Part shown: positions 8,328 through 16,949 of the stretch, one piece after another
Layout: every line of letters starts with the position of its first letter
How positions within the stretch are numbered: position 1 is the first letter of the stretch
Source of the DNA: Pseudomonas sp. UBA6562
GTDB taxonomy: Bacteria > Pseudomonadota > Gammaproteobacteria > Pseudomonadales > Pseudomonadaceae
Direction of reading: 5' to 3'
Length of the DNA stretch: 64,000 bases
NCBI RefSeq assembly: GCF_002434265.1
Contig: NZ_DJJS01000008.1
Location: 541,667-605,666 of the forward strand
The notes under the pieces: model-generated
What the model was told of the DNA's origin: nothing
Database searches by the model: none
The model's input: only the letters and a program-made list of their open reading frames with translations
Position numbers and translations under genes: made by a program

Positions 8328-10130
8328 TCAACTTTGCTGCAAATGCCCGTACAGCTTGGCGTAGAGCCCGCCGTCAGCGATCAGCTGTTGATGGGCGCCG
8401 TCTTCGGCCACGCGCCCGCCATCGAACACCAACACCCGATCGGCCTGTTTCACGGCCGACAAACGGTGGGCGATGATCAATGTCGTGCGTCCACTGAGAA
8501 AACGCGCCATGGCCTGGTGCAGGTTGTATTCGGTGGCGGCGTCCAGCGCCGAGGTGGCTTCGTCGAGAATCACCACTTTGGGCTCGGCGAGGATCATGCG
8601 GGCGATGGCCAGACGCTGGCGCTGGCCACCCGACAGGCGCACACCGGAGCGCCCGACGATGCTGTCCAGGCCGGCCGGCAAGGCGGCGATGGTGGCGTCG
8701 AGCTGGGCGATGCGCAGGGCCTGCCAGCAGGCTTCGTCGTCGCAGTCGCGGCCCATGGTCAAGTTGGCGCGTACGCTGTCGTTGAACAGCGAAGGGTGCT
8801 GCAGCACCACCGCCACCTGCTCGCGCAGACGCTCCAGGCCGATCTCCTGCAAGGTGGCGCCACCGAAGCGGATGCTGCCGGCCTGCGGGCTATACAAACC
8901 GAGCAACAGCTGGACGAGCGTGCTCTTCCCTCCCCCGCTCGCCCCGACGATAGCCACCTTTTCGCCTGCGGCGATGTCCAGGTCGAGCCGGTCGAGCACC
9001 GGCTCTTCGCCATAGGCGAAGCTCAGGCCGCGCACTTCGATGGCCACCGTCGCGCGCCCGGCGAAGGGATCGCTGGCAGGCGCATAGCTCGGCTCGTCGT
9101 CGCGCGCCAGCAGTTCGTTGATCCGGCTCAGCGCAGCGCCGGCGGCGTAGTAGGCGTATTGCAGGTTGAGCAGTTGCTCGACCGGCCCGATCATGAACCA
9201 CAGGTAGCTGAACACCGCCAGCATCTGCCCGATCGACAGGTCCGAGAACAGCACGGTGAGCATCGCCATGGCGCGGAACAGGTCGATGCCGAACTGGAAC
9301 AGCAGGCCGCTGGCCCGGTTGCTGGCATCGCTCTTCCACTGCGAGGCCACGGCAAAGTCGCGCACTTCGCGGGCGCGCAGGCCAAGCCGGCCGAGGAAGT
9401 AGCCCTGGCGGTTGCTGGCGCGGATTTCCTGGATGGCGTCGAGGGTTTCGGCCAGCGCCTGGGTGAAACGCCCGGTGCTGTCGTTCTCCAGCTTCTTCAG
9501 GTGTTTGACGCGCTTGCCGAGCTTGACCGTGAAGAAGATCACCAGCGGGTTGAACAGCAAAATCAGCAAGGCCAGTTGCCACTGCATCCACAGCAGGATT
9601 GCCGCCACTCCGGTCAGGGTCACCATCGCCACCAGGAAGCGGCTCAGGGTTTCGCCGACGAATTTGTCCAGGGTGTCGAGGTCGGTGACCAGGTGCGTGG
9701 TCACGGTGCCGCTGCCCAGGTTTTCGTACTCCTTGAGGGAAATGCGCTTGAGCCGTTCGATCAAACGGATGCGCAAGCGGTAGACGATGTCCTTGGCCAG
9801 CCCGGCGAACAGTTTGGCCTGCACCACGTTGCAGGCCAATGCGGCCAGGCGCAGGGACAGGGTCAGGGCGAGCATCAGCCCGATGTAGCCGGCTGCGACC
9901 TGCCAGGCGCTGGGCAGCAGGTGGTTCATCCAACGCAGGGCGGCATCGCCATGGCCCAGCAGGACTTCGTCGACCAGCAGCGGCAGCAGCAACGGAATCG
10001 GTACGCTGCAACAGGCGGCCAGCACCGCGACCAGGTTGGCGCTCCACAGGCGCTTGGGGCGCAGCAACGCCAGGCGACGGATTTCGGCCCAGCTCAGACG
10101 GTCGGGCGTTGTGGGCGTGCTACCGGGCAT
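8328..10130 (-). CDS. ABC-type exporter, fused permease and ATPase
   Basis: A 600-residue half transporter. The N-terminal type-1 exporter domain has six TM segments (about 35-330). The C-terminal ATPase has Walker A GASGGGKST, signature LSGGQRQRLAIA, Walker B VVILDEATSALD and the switch His in IIAHRLS. It should act as a homodimer in the inner membrane. The ATG at 10130 is chosen because it falls just after the stop of the upstream DsbA-family gene; the longer frame would overlap that gene. The substrate cannot be read from sequence; lipid, peptide or drug export are all possible. Confidence 0.9.
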   Translation of the reverse strand: MPGSTPTTPDRLSWAEIRRLALLRPKRLWSANLVAVLAACCSVPIPLLLPLLVDEVLLGHGDAALRWMNHLLPSAWQVAAGYIGLMLALTLSLRLAALACNVVQAKLFAGLAKDIVYRLRIRLIERLKRISLKEYENLGSGTVTTHLVTDLDTLDKFVGETLSRFLVAMVTLTGVAAILLWMQWQLALLILLFNPLVIFFTVKLGKRVKHLKKLENDSTGRFTQALAETLDAIQEIRASNRQGYFLGRLGLRAREVRDFAVASQWKSDASNRASGLLFQFGIDLFRAMAMLTVLFSDLSIGQMLAVFSYLWFMIGPVEQLLNLQYAYYAAGAALSRINELLARDDEPSYAPASDPFAGRATVAIEVRGLSFAYGEEPVLDRLDLDIAAGEKVAIVGASGGGKSTLVQLLLGLYSPQAGSIRFGGATLQEIGLERLREQVAVVLQHPSLFNDSVRANLTMGRDCDDEACWQALRIAQLDATIAALPAGLDSIVGRSGVRLSGGQRQRLAIARMILAEPKVVILDEATSALDAATEYNLHQAMARFLSGRTTLIIAHRLSAVKQADRVLVFDGGRVAEDGAHQQLIADGGLYAKLYGHLQQS

Positions 10131-10152
10131 GGGCTCGGGCGAGCCTGGCAGG

Positions 10153-10785
10153 TCAAGCACCGGTGGCCTGCTGCAGCCAGCGCGCCAACAGCGGCGCCAG
10201 CGCATCGAGCGGCTGGTAGCCGTTGGTCAGCAGGGCCAATTGGCCGTCGCGTTCGGCCAGAAGTGTGGGAAAGCCGGCGATGCCCAGGCCCTGGGCCCAG
10301 GCGAAATCGGCGGCGGTGGCGGCGCGCGTGGCCGGGTCGTTGAGCCTTTCGGCGAAACGGCCGCGTTCCAGACCCACCTGTTCGGCCAGATCGACCAGGT
10401 TGGGCGGCCGGGCGATGTCCACCCCTTGTTCGTAGAACGCCGACTGCAAGGCGGCCAGCAACGGCCAGACCCGCGCCTCATCCAGCTGCCGCGCCGCGAC
10501 CAGGGCGCGGCAGGCAGGTTCGGTGTCGTAGACGAAGCCGTCGGGCAACGCGCCGTCGAACCTGAAGCCCTGCCCCGTGGCCTCGGCCACCGCCTGCCAA
10601 TGGTCGAGGATGTAGCGTCGCGTGGCGCCGTCCAAGGCACTGCTGGCGCTGCGCAAGCCGCCGACCACCAGGTCGGTCGGCACGCCCGCCTGCGCGGCCT
10701 GGGCGATCAGCGCTTGGGCCACCGGGGCGAAGCCCCAGCACCACGAGCACATCGGGTCCATCACATAGAGCAGGCGTGCCGTCAT
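10153..10785 (-). CDS. DsbA-family (FrnE-like) thioredoxin-fold protein
   Basis: A 210-residue protein with the redox motif CSWCWG at residues 13-18 and a helical insertion, as in the FrnE/2-hydroxychromene isomerase-like branch of the DsbA family. The cis-Pro loop is visible as GIAGFPTLL at about 168-176. There is no signal peptide, so it is probably a cytoplasmic dithiol oxidoreductase rather than a periplasmic DsbA. It lies between trhO (3-bp gap) and the ABC exporter (22-bp gap), all on the minus strand, probably one transcript. Confidence 0.85.
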   Translation of the reverse strand: MTARLLYVMDPMCSWCWGFAPVAQALIAQAAQAGVPTDLVVGGLRSASSALDGATRRYILDHWQAVAEATGQGFRFDGALPDGFVYDTEPACRALVAARQLDEARVWPLLAALQSAFYEQGVDIARPPNLVDLAEQVGLERGRFAERLNDPATRAATAADFAWAQGLGIAGFPTLLAERDGQLALLTNGYQPLDALAPLLARWLQQATGA

Positions 10786-10788
10786 GCC

Positions 10789-11721
10789 TCAGGCCTCGGC
10801 TTTGTAATTGAAACCGATGGGGTGCGGCAGATTGCGGGCCTTGGCCAGCTCGATCTGCTTCTGCCGGTCGATGGCGCTGCGTCGGGTCTTCTCGCTCAGG
10901 CTGTCCCAGCAGTGCGGGCAGCTGACGCCGGGCGAATAATGCTCGGACGCGCGATCGGCGGCGTCGATCGGGTGGCGGCAGGCATGGCACTGGTCGTATT
11001 CACCCTCGGACAGGTCGTGGCGCACGGTCACGCGGTTGTCGAAGACGAAGCAGTCGCCGTCCCACAGGCTCTGTTCCTGGGGCACCTCTTCGAAATACTT
11101 GAGGATGCCGCCCTTGAGGTGGTAGACGGCTTCGAAGCCCTCGCCGAGCATGTAGCTGGAGGCCTTCTCGCAGCGGATGCCACCGGTGCAGAACATCGCC
11201 ACCTTCTTGTGCTTGCTGGGGTCGAAGTTGGCCTTGATGTAGTCGGGGAACTCGCGGAACGACTCGGTCTTGGGGTCTACGGCGCCCTTGAAGGTGCCGA
11301 TGGCCACCTCGTAGTCGTTGCGGGTGTCGATCAGCAGCACTTCGGGGTCGCTGATCAACGCGTTCCAGTCCTTGGGCTCGACGTAGGTGCCGACCTGCCG
11401 GTTGGGATCGACGCCCGGCACGCCCAAGGTGACGATCTCTTTCTTGAGCTTGACCTTGGTGCGGTAGAACGGCTGTTCGTCGCAGTAGCTTTCCTTATGG
11501 TCGACATCCACCAGGCGCGGGTCGTCGCGCAGCCAGGCGAGCAGCCCGTCGATGCCTTCGCGGGTACCGGACACGGTGCCGTTGAGGCCTTCGAGGGCCA
11601 GCAGCAGGGTGCCTTTGACGCCGTGCCGATTCATGCAGGCGAGCAGCGGTTCGCGCAGCTCGACGTAGTCTTCCAGGGTGACGAACTTGTACAGCGCCGC
11701 TACCACGATGGCTTGGGACAT
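10789..11721 (-). CDS. trhO: tRNA uridine(34) hydroxylase TrhO (YceA-type rhodanese)
   Basis: A 310-residue protein: N-terminal acylphosphatase-like domain, central rhodanese domain with the active Cys in MFCTGGIRCEKA (about residues 177-188), and a C-terminal Cys-rich segment (CHACRH ... CPHCW) that looks metal-binding. TrhO makes 5-hydroxyuridine at tRNA position 34, using oxygen, as the first step toward the wobble modifications mo5U/cmo5U. The ATG at 11721 follows TGGAGAAG; the longer frame to 11793 would run through the bolA terminator. This fits its position as first gene of the trhO-frnE-ABC cluster. Confidence 0.92.
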   Translation of the reverse strand: MSQAIVVAALYKFVTLEDYVELREPLLACMNRHGVKGTLLLALEGLNGTVSGTREGIDGLLAWLRDDPRLVDVDHKESYCDEQPFYRTKVKLKKEIVTLGVPGVDPNRQVGTYVEPKDWNALISDPEVLLIDTRNDYEVAIGTFKGAVDPKTESFREFPDYIKANFDPSKHKKVAMFCTGGIRCEKASSYMLGEGFEAVYHLKGGILKYFEEVPQEQSLWDGDCFVFDNRVTVRHDLSEGEYDQCHACRHPIDAADRASEHYSPGVSCPHCWDSLSEKTRRSAIDRQKQIELAKARNLPHPIGFNYKAEA

Positions 11722-11781
11722 GCTCTTGCTTCTCCAGGTGGTCACCCGCGTAAGGGGCGGACCGGATCGATCGATGGGACG

Positions 11782-11820
11782 TGAAAACGCCATCGCCGGG
11801 AAATCCCGGCGATGGCGTTG
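11782..11820 (-). terminator. rho-independent terminator of bolA
   Basis: A perfect 15-bp stem (AACGCCATCGCCGGG, 4-nt loop, CCCGGCGATGGCGTT) lies just downstream of bolA on the minus strand and ends in TTTT. It separates the bolA unit from trhO. Confidence 0.75.
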
Positions 11821-11859
11821 GTATGACGTTGCGAAGTTTAACAGACGTGGGAAACGGCG

Positions 11860-12156
11860 TCAGTGCCCGCCGCCCGCGCACACCGGCGAGGCTGGCGCCG
11901 CGCCGACCTTGGCCCACTCCTCGGCGGTGTAGGTATGGATCGCCAGGGCGTGGATCTGGCCCATCAGCTCACCCATGGTGGCGTAGACCTTCTGGTGGCG
12001 CTTGACGCTGTTCAACCCGGCGAACTGCTCGCTGACGATCACCGCCTTGTAGTGCGTTTCCTGGCCACGGCTGTGCATGTGGCTTTCGTCGAGCACTTCA
12101 AGGTGTTGCGGGGCCAGCGCGGCCAGTTGCCGTTCGATGCGCTGCTGCATGTTCAT
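11860..12156 (-). CDS. bolA: BolA family protein
   Basis: A 98-residue BolA-fold protein with the family signature: LDESHMHS near residue 22, then HYKAVIVSEQF and the conserved VKRHQKVYATM (with the His of the recognition helix), then IHALAIHTYT. BolA proteins work with monothiol glutaredoxins in iron-sulfur handling and, in enterobacteria, affect cell shape and stress-phase transcription. A short Gly/Ala/Cys-containing tail (VCAGGGH) follows the domain and could contribute a metal ligand; that is speculative. It lies 14 bp downstream of the DUF2059 gene, likely one transcript. Confidence 0.93.
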   Translation of the reverse strand: MNMQQRIERQLAALAPQHLEVLDESHMHSRGQETHYKAVIVSEQFAGLNSVKRHQKVYATMGELMGQIHALAIHTYTAEEWAKVGAAPASPVCAGGGH

Positions 12157-12170
12157 CGCGGTCTACCTGC

Positions 12171-12695
12171 TTACTTCTTGGCGGGTGCTGCGGCTTTGCC
12201 GGCGTTGGGCACCAGCTCCTTGGTCATGTCGTCGAGCAGCTTGTTCACCTGCGGCACGGCAGGCTCCAGGCTCTGCTGGGTCAGCTGGGCCGACTGCTGA
12301 GTGACTTTGGGCATTTCACGCAGCACCTTGGTGCCCAGCGGCGACTTGTAGAACTTGACCAGGTCTTTGAGCTCGGCTTCGGTGAAGGTGGCGGTGTACA
12401 GGCTGACCATCTTCGGCTCGAGCTTCTTCCAGCTGATGGCGCTGTCGAGTGCGGCATTGGCTTTGGCCTGGTAGCTGTCGAGCACCGACTTCTTGGCGGC
12501 AGGCGCCTTGGTCTGCTCGAAACGCTGGGCGAACATCTGCTGGACCTGCATGTAGACCGGCGTGCTCAGTTTGTCTGCGTTGGCCAGTTTCAGGAACTCC
12601 TGGGCAGCTGCGGTGTGGCTTGGCGTGGCTGCAAGTACCTGACCGCTGGCACAAGCCAGGGCTACAGCGGCACAGAGGGCGCGGAGACGAGTCAT
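12171..12695 (-). CDS. exported DUF2059 protein
   Basis: A 174-residue protein with an N-terminal signal peptide (MTRLRALCAAVALACASGQVLA, cleavage near 22-23) and a single DUF2059 domain (about 90-160) containing KDLVKFYKSPLGTKVLREMP, the most conserved part of the family. It is probably periplasmic. The molecular function is not established. The ATG at 12695 has GAAGGAA just upstream and gives the signal peptide; the longer frame to 12758 does not. A basic/alanine C-terminal tail (KAAAPAKK) is typical of Pseudomonas members. Confidence 0.85.
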   Translation of the reverse strand: MTRLRALCAAVALACASGQVLAATPSHTAAAQEFLKLANADKLSTPVYMQVQQMFAQRFEQTKAPAAKKSVLDSYQAKANAALDSAISWKKLEPKMVSLYTATFTEAELKDLVKFYKSPLGTKVLREMPKVTQQSAQLTQQSLEPAVPQVNKLLDDMTKELVPNAGKAAAPAKK

Positions 12696-12845
12696 CGCAT
12701 TTCCTTCAATTGAACGGGGGTGTGTTGAGGCAGAGCATTCTGCGCCGCATGGGGGCACTGCTCAAGTGGCACGAAGAGCGATGGAACGGCTCATTCGATG
12801 AGGGGCCTAAACTGCGGTGTCGCACTATTAAGGAGTGAACGCAGC

Positions 12846-14240
12846 ATGAGCCGTATCGAAACAGACAGCCTTGGCCAGGTCGAAGTTCCTGAACAGGCCT
12901 ACTGGGGCGCGCAAACCCAACGCTCGCTGGTCAACTTCGCCATCGGCCAGCAGCGCATGCCGCGCGAGGTGGTGCATGCCCTGGCATTGGTCAAGAAGGC
13001 CGCCGCACGGGTCAACAACCGCAATGGCGATCTGCCCGCCGACGTCGCCCGCCTGATCGAACAGGCCGCCGACGAAGTGCTGGCCGGCAAGCACGACGAC
13101 CAGTTCCCGCTGGTAGTGTGGCAGACCGGCAGTGGCACGCAGAGCAACATGAACGTCAACGAGGTGATCGCCGGTCGTGCCAACGAATTGGCCGGCAACC
13201 CGCGCGGCGGCAAGAGCCCGGTCCACCCCAACGACCACGTCAACCGCTCGCAAAGCTCCAACGACTGCTTCCCCACCGCCATGCACATCGCCGCCGCGCA
13301 AGCGGTGTACGGCAAGCTGCTGCCGGCGGTGGCCGAGCTCTCGGCAGGCCTCGCCGAACAGTCGGCGCGTCACCACGACCTGGTCAAGACCGGTCGCACG
13401 CACATGATGGACGCCACGCCCATCACCTTCGGCCAGGAACTCTCGGCCTTCGTCGCCCAACTCGACTATGCGCAGACTGCCATCCGCGCCAGCATGCCGG
13501 CGGTGTGCGAACTGGCCCAAGGCGGCACCGCGGTCGGCACCGGGCTCAATGCCCCGCAGGGCTTCGCCGAAGCCATCGCCGCCGAACTGGCCGCCCTCTC
13601 CGGCCTGCCGTTCGTGACCGCACCGAACAAGTTCGCGGCCCTGGCCGGGCACGAACCGCTGACCAGCCTGGCCGGCGGCCTGAAAACCCTGGCCGTGGCG
13701 CTGATGAAGATCGCCAACGACCTACGCCTGCTCGGCTCCGGCCCGCGGGCGGGATTCGCCGAAGTCCGCCTGCCGGCCAACGAACCGGGCAGCTCGATCA
13801 TGCCGGGCAAGGTCAACCCGACCCAGTGCGAAGCACTGTCGATGCTGGCCTGCCAGGTGCTGGGCAACGATACCGCCATCGGTTTCGCCGCCAGCCAGGG
13901 CCATTTGCAGCTGAACGTGTTCAAGCCGGTGATCATCCACAACCTGCTGCAATCGATCGAGCTACTGGCCGATGGCGCGCGCAACTTCCAGCAGCATTGC
14001 GTGGCCGGGCTCGAACCCGATGCCGCGCAGATGGCCCAGCACCTGGAACGGGGCTTGATGCTGGTGACGGCGCTGAATCCGCACATCGGCTACGACAAGT
14101 CGGCCGAAATCGCCAAGAAGGCCTATGCCGAGGGCCTTACCCTGCGCGAGTCGGCGTTGGCGCTGGGGTATTTGACCGATGCCCAGTTCGACGAGTGGGT
14201 CAAACCGCAGAACATGTTGGCGCCCGGGGCCAAGGGTTGA
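12846..14240 (+). CDS. fumC: class II fumarate hydratase
   Basis: A 464-residue enzyme of the fumarase/aspartase superfamily. It interconverts fumarate and malate without an iron-sulfur cluster. The signature GSSIMPGKVNP is at about residues 317-327; the substrate-contact segments SGTQSNMNVNE and RSQSSNDCFPTA, and the catalytic-His region TGRTHMMDATP, are intact. AAGGAG lies 11 bases before the ATG at 12846; the frame is open further upstream but without a site. In Pseudomonas, fumC variants often back up the iron-dependent fumarase under iron limitation or oxidative stress. It is divergent from the DUF2059-bolA unit. Confidence 0.95.
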   Translation: MSRIETDSLGQVEVPEQAYWGAQTQRSLVNFAIGQQRMPREVVHALALVKKAAARVNNRNGDLPADVARLIEQAADEVLAGKHDDQFPLVVWQTGSGTQSNMNVNEVIAGRANELAGNPRGGKSPVHPNDHVNRSQSSNDCFPTAMHIAAAQAVYGKLLPAVAELSAGLAEQSARHHDLVKTGRTHMMDATPITFGQELSAFVAQLDYAQTAIRASMPAVCELAQGGTAVGTGLNAPQGFAEAIAAELAALSGLPFVTAPNKFAALAGHEPLTSLAGGLKTLAVALMKIANDLRLLGSGPRAGFAEVRLPANEPGSSIMPGKVNPTQCEALSMLACQVLGNDTAIGFAASQGHLQLNVFKPVIIHNLLQSIELLADGARNFQQHCVAGLEPDAAQMAQHLERGLMLVTALNPHIGYDKSAEIAKKAYAEGLTLRESALALGYLTDAQFDEWVKPQNMLAPGAKG

Positions 14241-14265
14241 GCGGACAGTAGAGCGCTGAACGCAG

Positions 14266-14292
14266 GACCGCTTGCCTGCTGGGCAAGCGGTC
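14266..14292. terminator. hairpin between fumC and the DMT permease gene
   Basis: A perfect 11-bp stem (GACCGCTTGCC, 5-nt loop, GGCAAGCGGTC) lies between two convergent genes. There is no T-run, so termination is inferred from position and stem strength and could serve both directions. Confidence 0.5.
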
Positions 14293-14314
14293 TTCGACGT
14301 CGCGACTCAGGCGA

Positions 14315-15274
14315 TCAAGCCCTGCCCATCCGGACTTGGCGCGCGCGCCAGCCCGCTACCAGCGACGGCCCTAGGGCCACCAGCGCCGACCCAGCCACTA
14401 CCGTGACGGCGCCCAGGTAGCCCAAGGCATTGAGGTCTTCGCCCTGTACGTATTCGGGCCACAACCACGCGGCCAGCGCCACGGCCAGCAGGGTGACCAA
14501 TGGTGTGAGCGCCAAGGTCGCACTGACACGCGACGCCTCCCAGTGCGCCAGCGCCTCGGCGAACGCCCCGTAGGCCACCAGGGTGTTCAGGCAGCAGGCC
14601 AGCAACAGCCACTTTTGCAAGGGGTCGAGCTGCAACGCTTCCAAAGGATGCACCCAGGGCGTGAGCAGCGCCGCGCACCCCAGGTAGATCACCATCATCA
14701 CTTGCTGCGAATGCCACACCGTGAGCAGCTGCTTCTGGCTCAAGGCATAGAACACCCAGATGCTGGTGGCCAGCAGAATGGTCAAAACCCCCGTGGTGTA
14801 AACGCCCAAAGAGGTCAGCAACTCTTCGACACGCTGATTGAAGAACAGCCCGAACCCCGCCAGCAGAATCGCCAGCCCCAGGCCCTGCCCCAAGCTGAAC
14901 CGCTCCTTGAAGATGAACAGGCTGGCGACGAGCAGCAGCACCGGCCCGATCTGCACCACCAATTGCGCCGTGCCTGGGCTGAGCAACTTCAGCCCGACCA
15001 GGTACAGTACGTAATTGCCCAGCAAGCCGCCGATCGCCAGGGCCACCAACCCCAGGCGCTTGCGCCCCAACCCGCGAAACCGCGGCAACCGCCGCCGGGC
15101 GGTGAGCCAGAGCAGCAGCAGCCCGCCCGAGACCAGCAGCCGGTACCAGGTGACGGTGATCGGGTCCATCACTTGCAGGACCTGTTTGAGCTTGATCGGC
15201 AGGATGCCCCACAGCATCACCGTCAGCAGCGCCAGCAACAGCCCGTGAACCCAGCGTCCGGACGTGGTGTGCAT
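14315..15274 (-). CDS. DMT-family (EamA) permease
   Basis: A 319-residue inner-membrane protein with about ten hydrophobic helices in two five-helix EamA repeats (about 10-145 and 165-300). The RarD-like opening VMLWGILPIKLKQV and the motif SPGTAQLVVQIGPVLL are visible. It probably exports or imports a small metabolite such as an amino acid or a base; the substrate cannot be predicted. The ATG at 15274 is preferred because the longer frame adds a hydrophilic 63-residue leader with no family match. Confidence 0.85.
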   Translation of the reverse strand: MHTTSGRWVHGLLLALLTVMLWGILPIKLKQVLQVMDPITVTWYRLLVSGGLLLLWLTARRRLPRFRGLGRKRLGLVALAIGGLLGNYVLYLVGLKLLSPGTAQLVVQIGPVLLLVASLFIFKERFSLGQGLGLAILLAGFGLFFNQRVEELLTSLGVYTTGVLTILLATSIWVFYALSQKQLLTVWHSQQVMMVIYLGCAALLTPWVHPLEALQLDPLQKWLLLACCLNTLVAYGAFAEALAHWEASRVSATLALTPLVTLLAVALAAWLWPEYVQGEDLNALGYLGAVTVVAGSALVALGPSLVAGWRARQVRMGRA

Positions 15275-15444
15275 GATGACCTCGCGTAATGGATGGGAAA
15301 CGGCGGGCGGGGAGTGTAAACCTTGGCTGGGGTGCGGCGTAGGCTTACTTGGAAATGAGGTCATGAGGATGCCCCCGAGCGACCTTTCGTGCGCTTTCGC
15401 CCAGACCCATGCACGGTCCATCACTCGTCTAGACGGCAGAGTCT

Positions 15445-15499
15445 TTGACGTGTCCGAGGCCATCCTTTAGATTCAACTCAATTTTTACGAAATTGAGTT
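15445..15499 (+). promoter_or_regulatory. fic promoter with a 10-bp palindrome at the transcription start
   Basis: A sigma-70-like promoter is visible: TTGACG at 15445-15450, a 17-bp spacer, and TAGATT at 15468-15473. A perfect inverted repeat begins 1 bp after it: AACTCAATTT (15475-15484), 5-nt spacer, AAATTGAGTT (15490-15499). It covers the expected start of transcription and ends 4 bases before the fic ATG, with the only Shine-Dalgarno-like GAG inside its right arm. This is a strong candidate operator or mRNA hairpin for autoregulation; the binding protein is inferred. Confidence 0.6.
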
Positions 15500-15503
15500 T
15501 TCC

Positions 15504-16844
15504 ATGTCTCATATCAAGAAGCCCAAAGCCTACGCCGAGCTTTTGGCAACTTATGGGTTCGAGGCGTTCCAGCTGCTGTCGACATTTTCTGCCGTCGACG
15601 CCAAAGGCAGGTACCTGCACTGGCATGACTTTCGACACAGAGTACCCAAAGGCGTCAACGCACAAGCTGCATGGACAGCCGTGAAGATGGCGAGAACCGT
15701 ATTGCTCAAACCCATCGCGTTGACGGCCGAAAGTGGCAAACCTTTTCAGTATTGCCTGCCAGATTTCGCGCAGACCGTCATCCACGACATCGAACGGATC
15801 AATACCAGGCTGGGTCAGGCGGCACCCAATGTGTCGACGAGCAATCAGAGCAATCTGTTTCTGGTCGAATCACTGATGATGGAAGAAGCCATCTCCAGCG
15901 CCCAGCTCGAGGGAGCGGCAACCACCAGAAAGATTGCCAAAGAGATGTTGGAAAAAGAGCGCGAGCCCCTCAACGACGATGAGCGCATGATCGCCAACAA
16001 CTTCATGCTCATGAAGCTTGCCAAACAAAGTATGGGCCTGCCGCTATCGATCGAGCTGATCCGCCAGTTTCATACCGAGGCGACTCGACATATCCAGGAA
16101 GCGCACGCCTGCCCGGGTGAAATCAGAAAAGACAATGACATTTACGTCAAAGGCCGTGACGACGAAGTCGTCCACCAGCCGCCGGATGCACGGCTCCTGC
16201 CGGAACGTCTCGAGCAGCTCTGCGATTTCGCCAACGAGTGCCATGACGGCCACGACGGCAGAGCGTTCATCCACCCCGCCGTAAAGGCCATCGTCCTGCA
16301 CTTCATGATCGGCTATGAGCATCCCTTCAACGACGGGAATGGCAGGACGGCGAGAGGCTTGTTCTACTGGTACATGCTCAAGAGCGGATACTGGGCCTTC
16401 GAATACATTTCCATCAGCGCACTGTTGAAGCAGGCGCCCGTGCGATACGGGGAGTCCTATTTATTCACCGAATCCGACGACAAAGACCTGACCTATTTCA
16501 TCGGCCACCAGCTCAACATCATCGAACGGGCGATGCAGCAGTTTCTCGCGTACATCGAGCGAAAGAAATCGGACTACACCCAGGTGATCGGCCTGCTCGA
16601 AAAAAGCGGCTTCGACAAGCGCCTCAATCCCAGACAGGTTCATTTGCTGAAAAAAGTGCTTCGCCACCCTGGAAGGCTGTTCACAGCCAGGGAAATAAAG
16701 AACGACTTCGACATCGCTGAGGGCACGGCCCGAGCCGACCTGGAAAAGCTGGTCCAGTTGAAGCTTATGGCCAAAACCAGCGAAGGCAAAACGTACTGCT
16801 ACATCGCACGCGGCGACGCTGAAGCTCAATTACGGAAAAAATGA
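15504..16844 (+). CDS. class II Fic family protein with C-terminal winged helix
   Basis: A 446-residue protein. The Fic core carries the complete motif HPFNDGNGRTAR (273-284), the hallmark of active AMP-transferases (AMPylation of target hydroxyls). An inhibitory-helix motif S-x-x-x-E-G is at 132-137 (SAQLEG), upstream of the core, which defines class II self-inhibited Fic proteins. The last ~75 residues (NPRQVHLLKKVLRHPGRLFT and following) look like a winged helix-turn-helix, so DNA binding or autoregulation is plausible. Base composition is lower in GC than the neighbours, and the gene sits between conserved core genes, suggesting acquisition. No separate antitoxin is present; inhibition is in cis. 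Confidence 0.9.
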   Translation: MSHIKKPKAYAELLATYGFEAFQLLSTFSAVDAKGRYLHWHDFRHRVPKGVNAQAAWTAVKMARTVLLKPIALTAESGKPFQYCLPDFAQTVIHDIERINTRLGQAAPNVSTSNQSNLFLVESLMMEEAISSAQLEGAATTRKIAKEMLEKEREPLNDDERMIANNFMLMKLAKQSMGLPLSIELIRQFHTEATRHIQEAHACPGEIRKDNDIYVKGRDDEVVHQPPDARLLPERLEQLCDFANECHDGHDGRAFIHPAVKAIVLHFMIGYEHPFNDGNGRTARGLFYWYMLKSGYWAFEYISISALLKQAPVRYGESYLFTESDDKDLTYFIGHQLNIIERAMQQFLAYIERKKSDYTQVIGLLEKSGFDKRLNPRQVHLLKKVLRHPGRLFTAREIKNDFDIAEGTARADLEKLVQLKLMAKTSEGKTYCYIARGDAEAQLRKK

Positions 16845-16949
16845 GTTTCAGCCTCGCTTTTGGCACCGGGACGACCCCACCTCCCATTGAGTGGGGATCT
16901 GCCATGGACGATGCGCAGCAGGCTTTGCGCTCTTTGACGCTCGGGAACG

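Noticed and set aside
8334..10343. Plus-strand open frame of 669 codons opposite the ABC exporter
   Set aside because: Gln/His/Arg-rich composition with no domain; the opposite strand encodes intact Walker and signature motifs.
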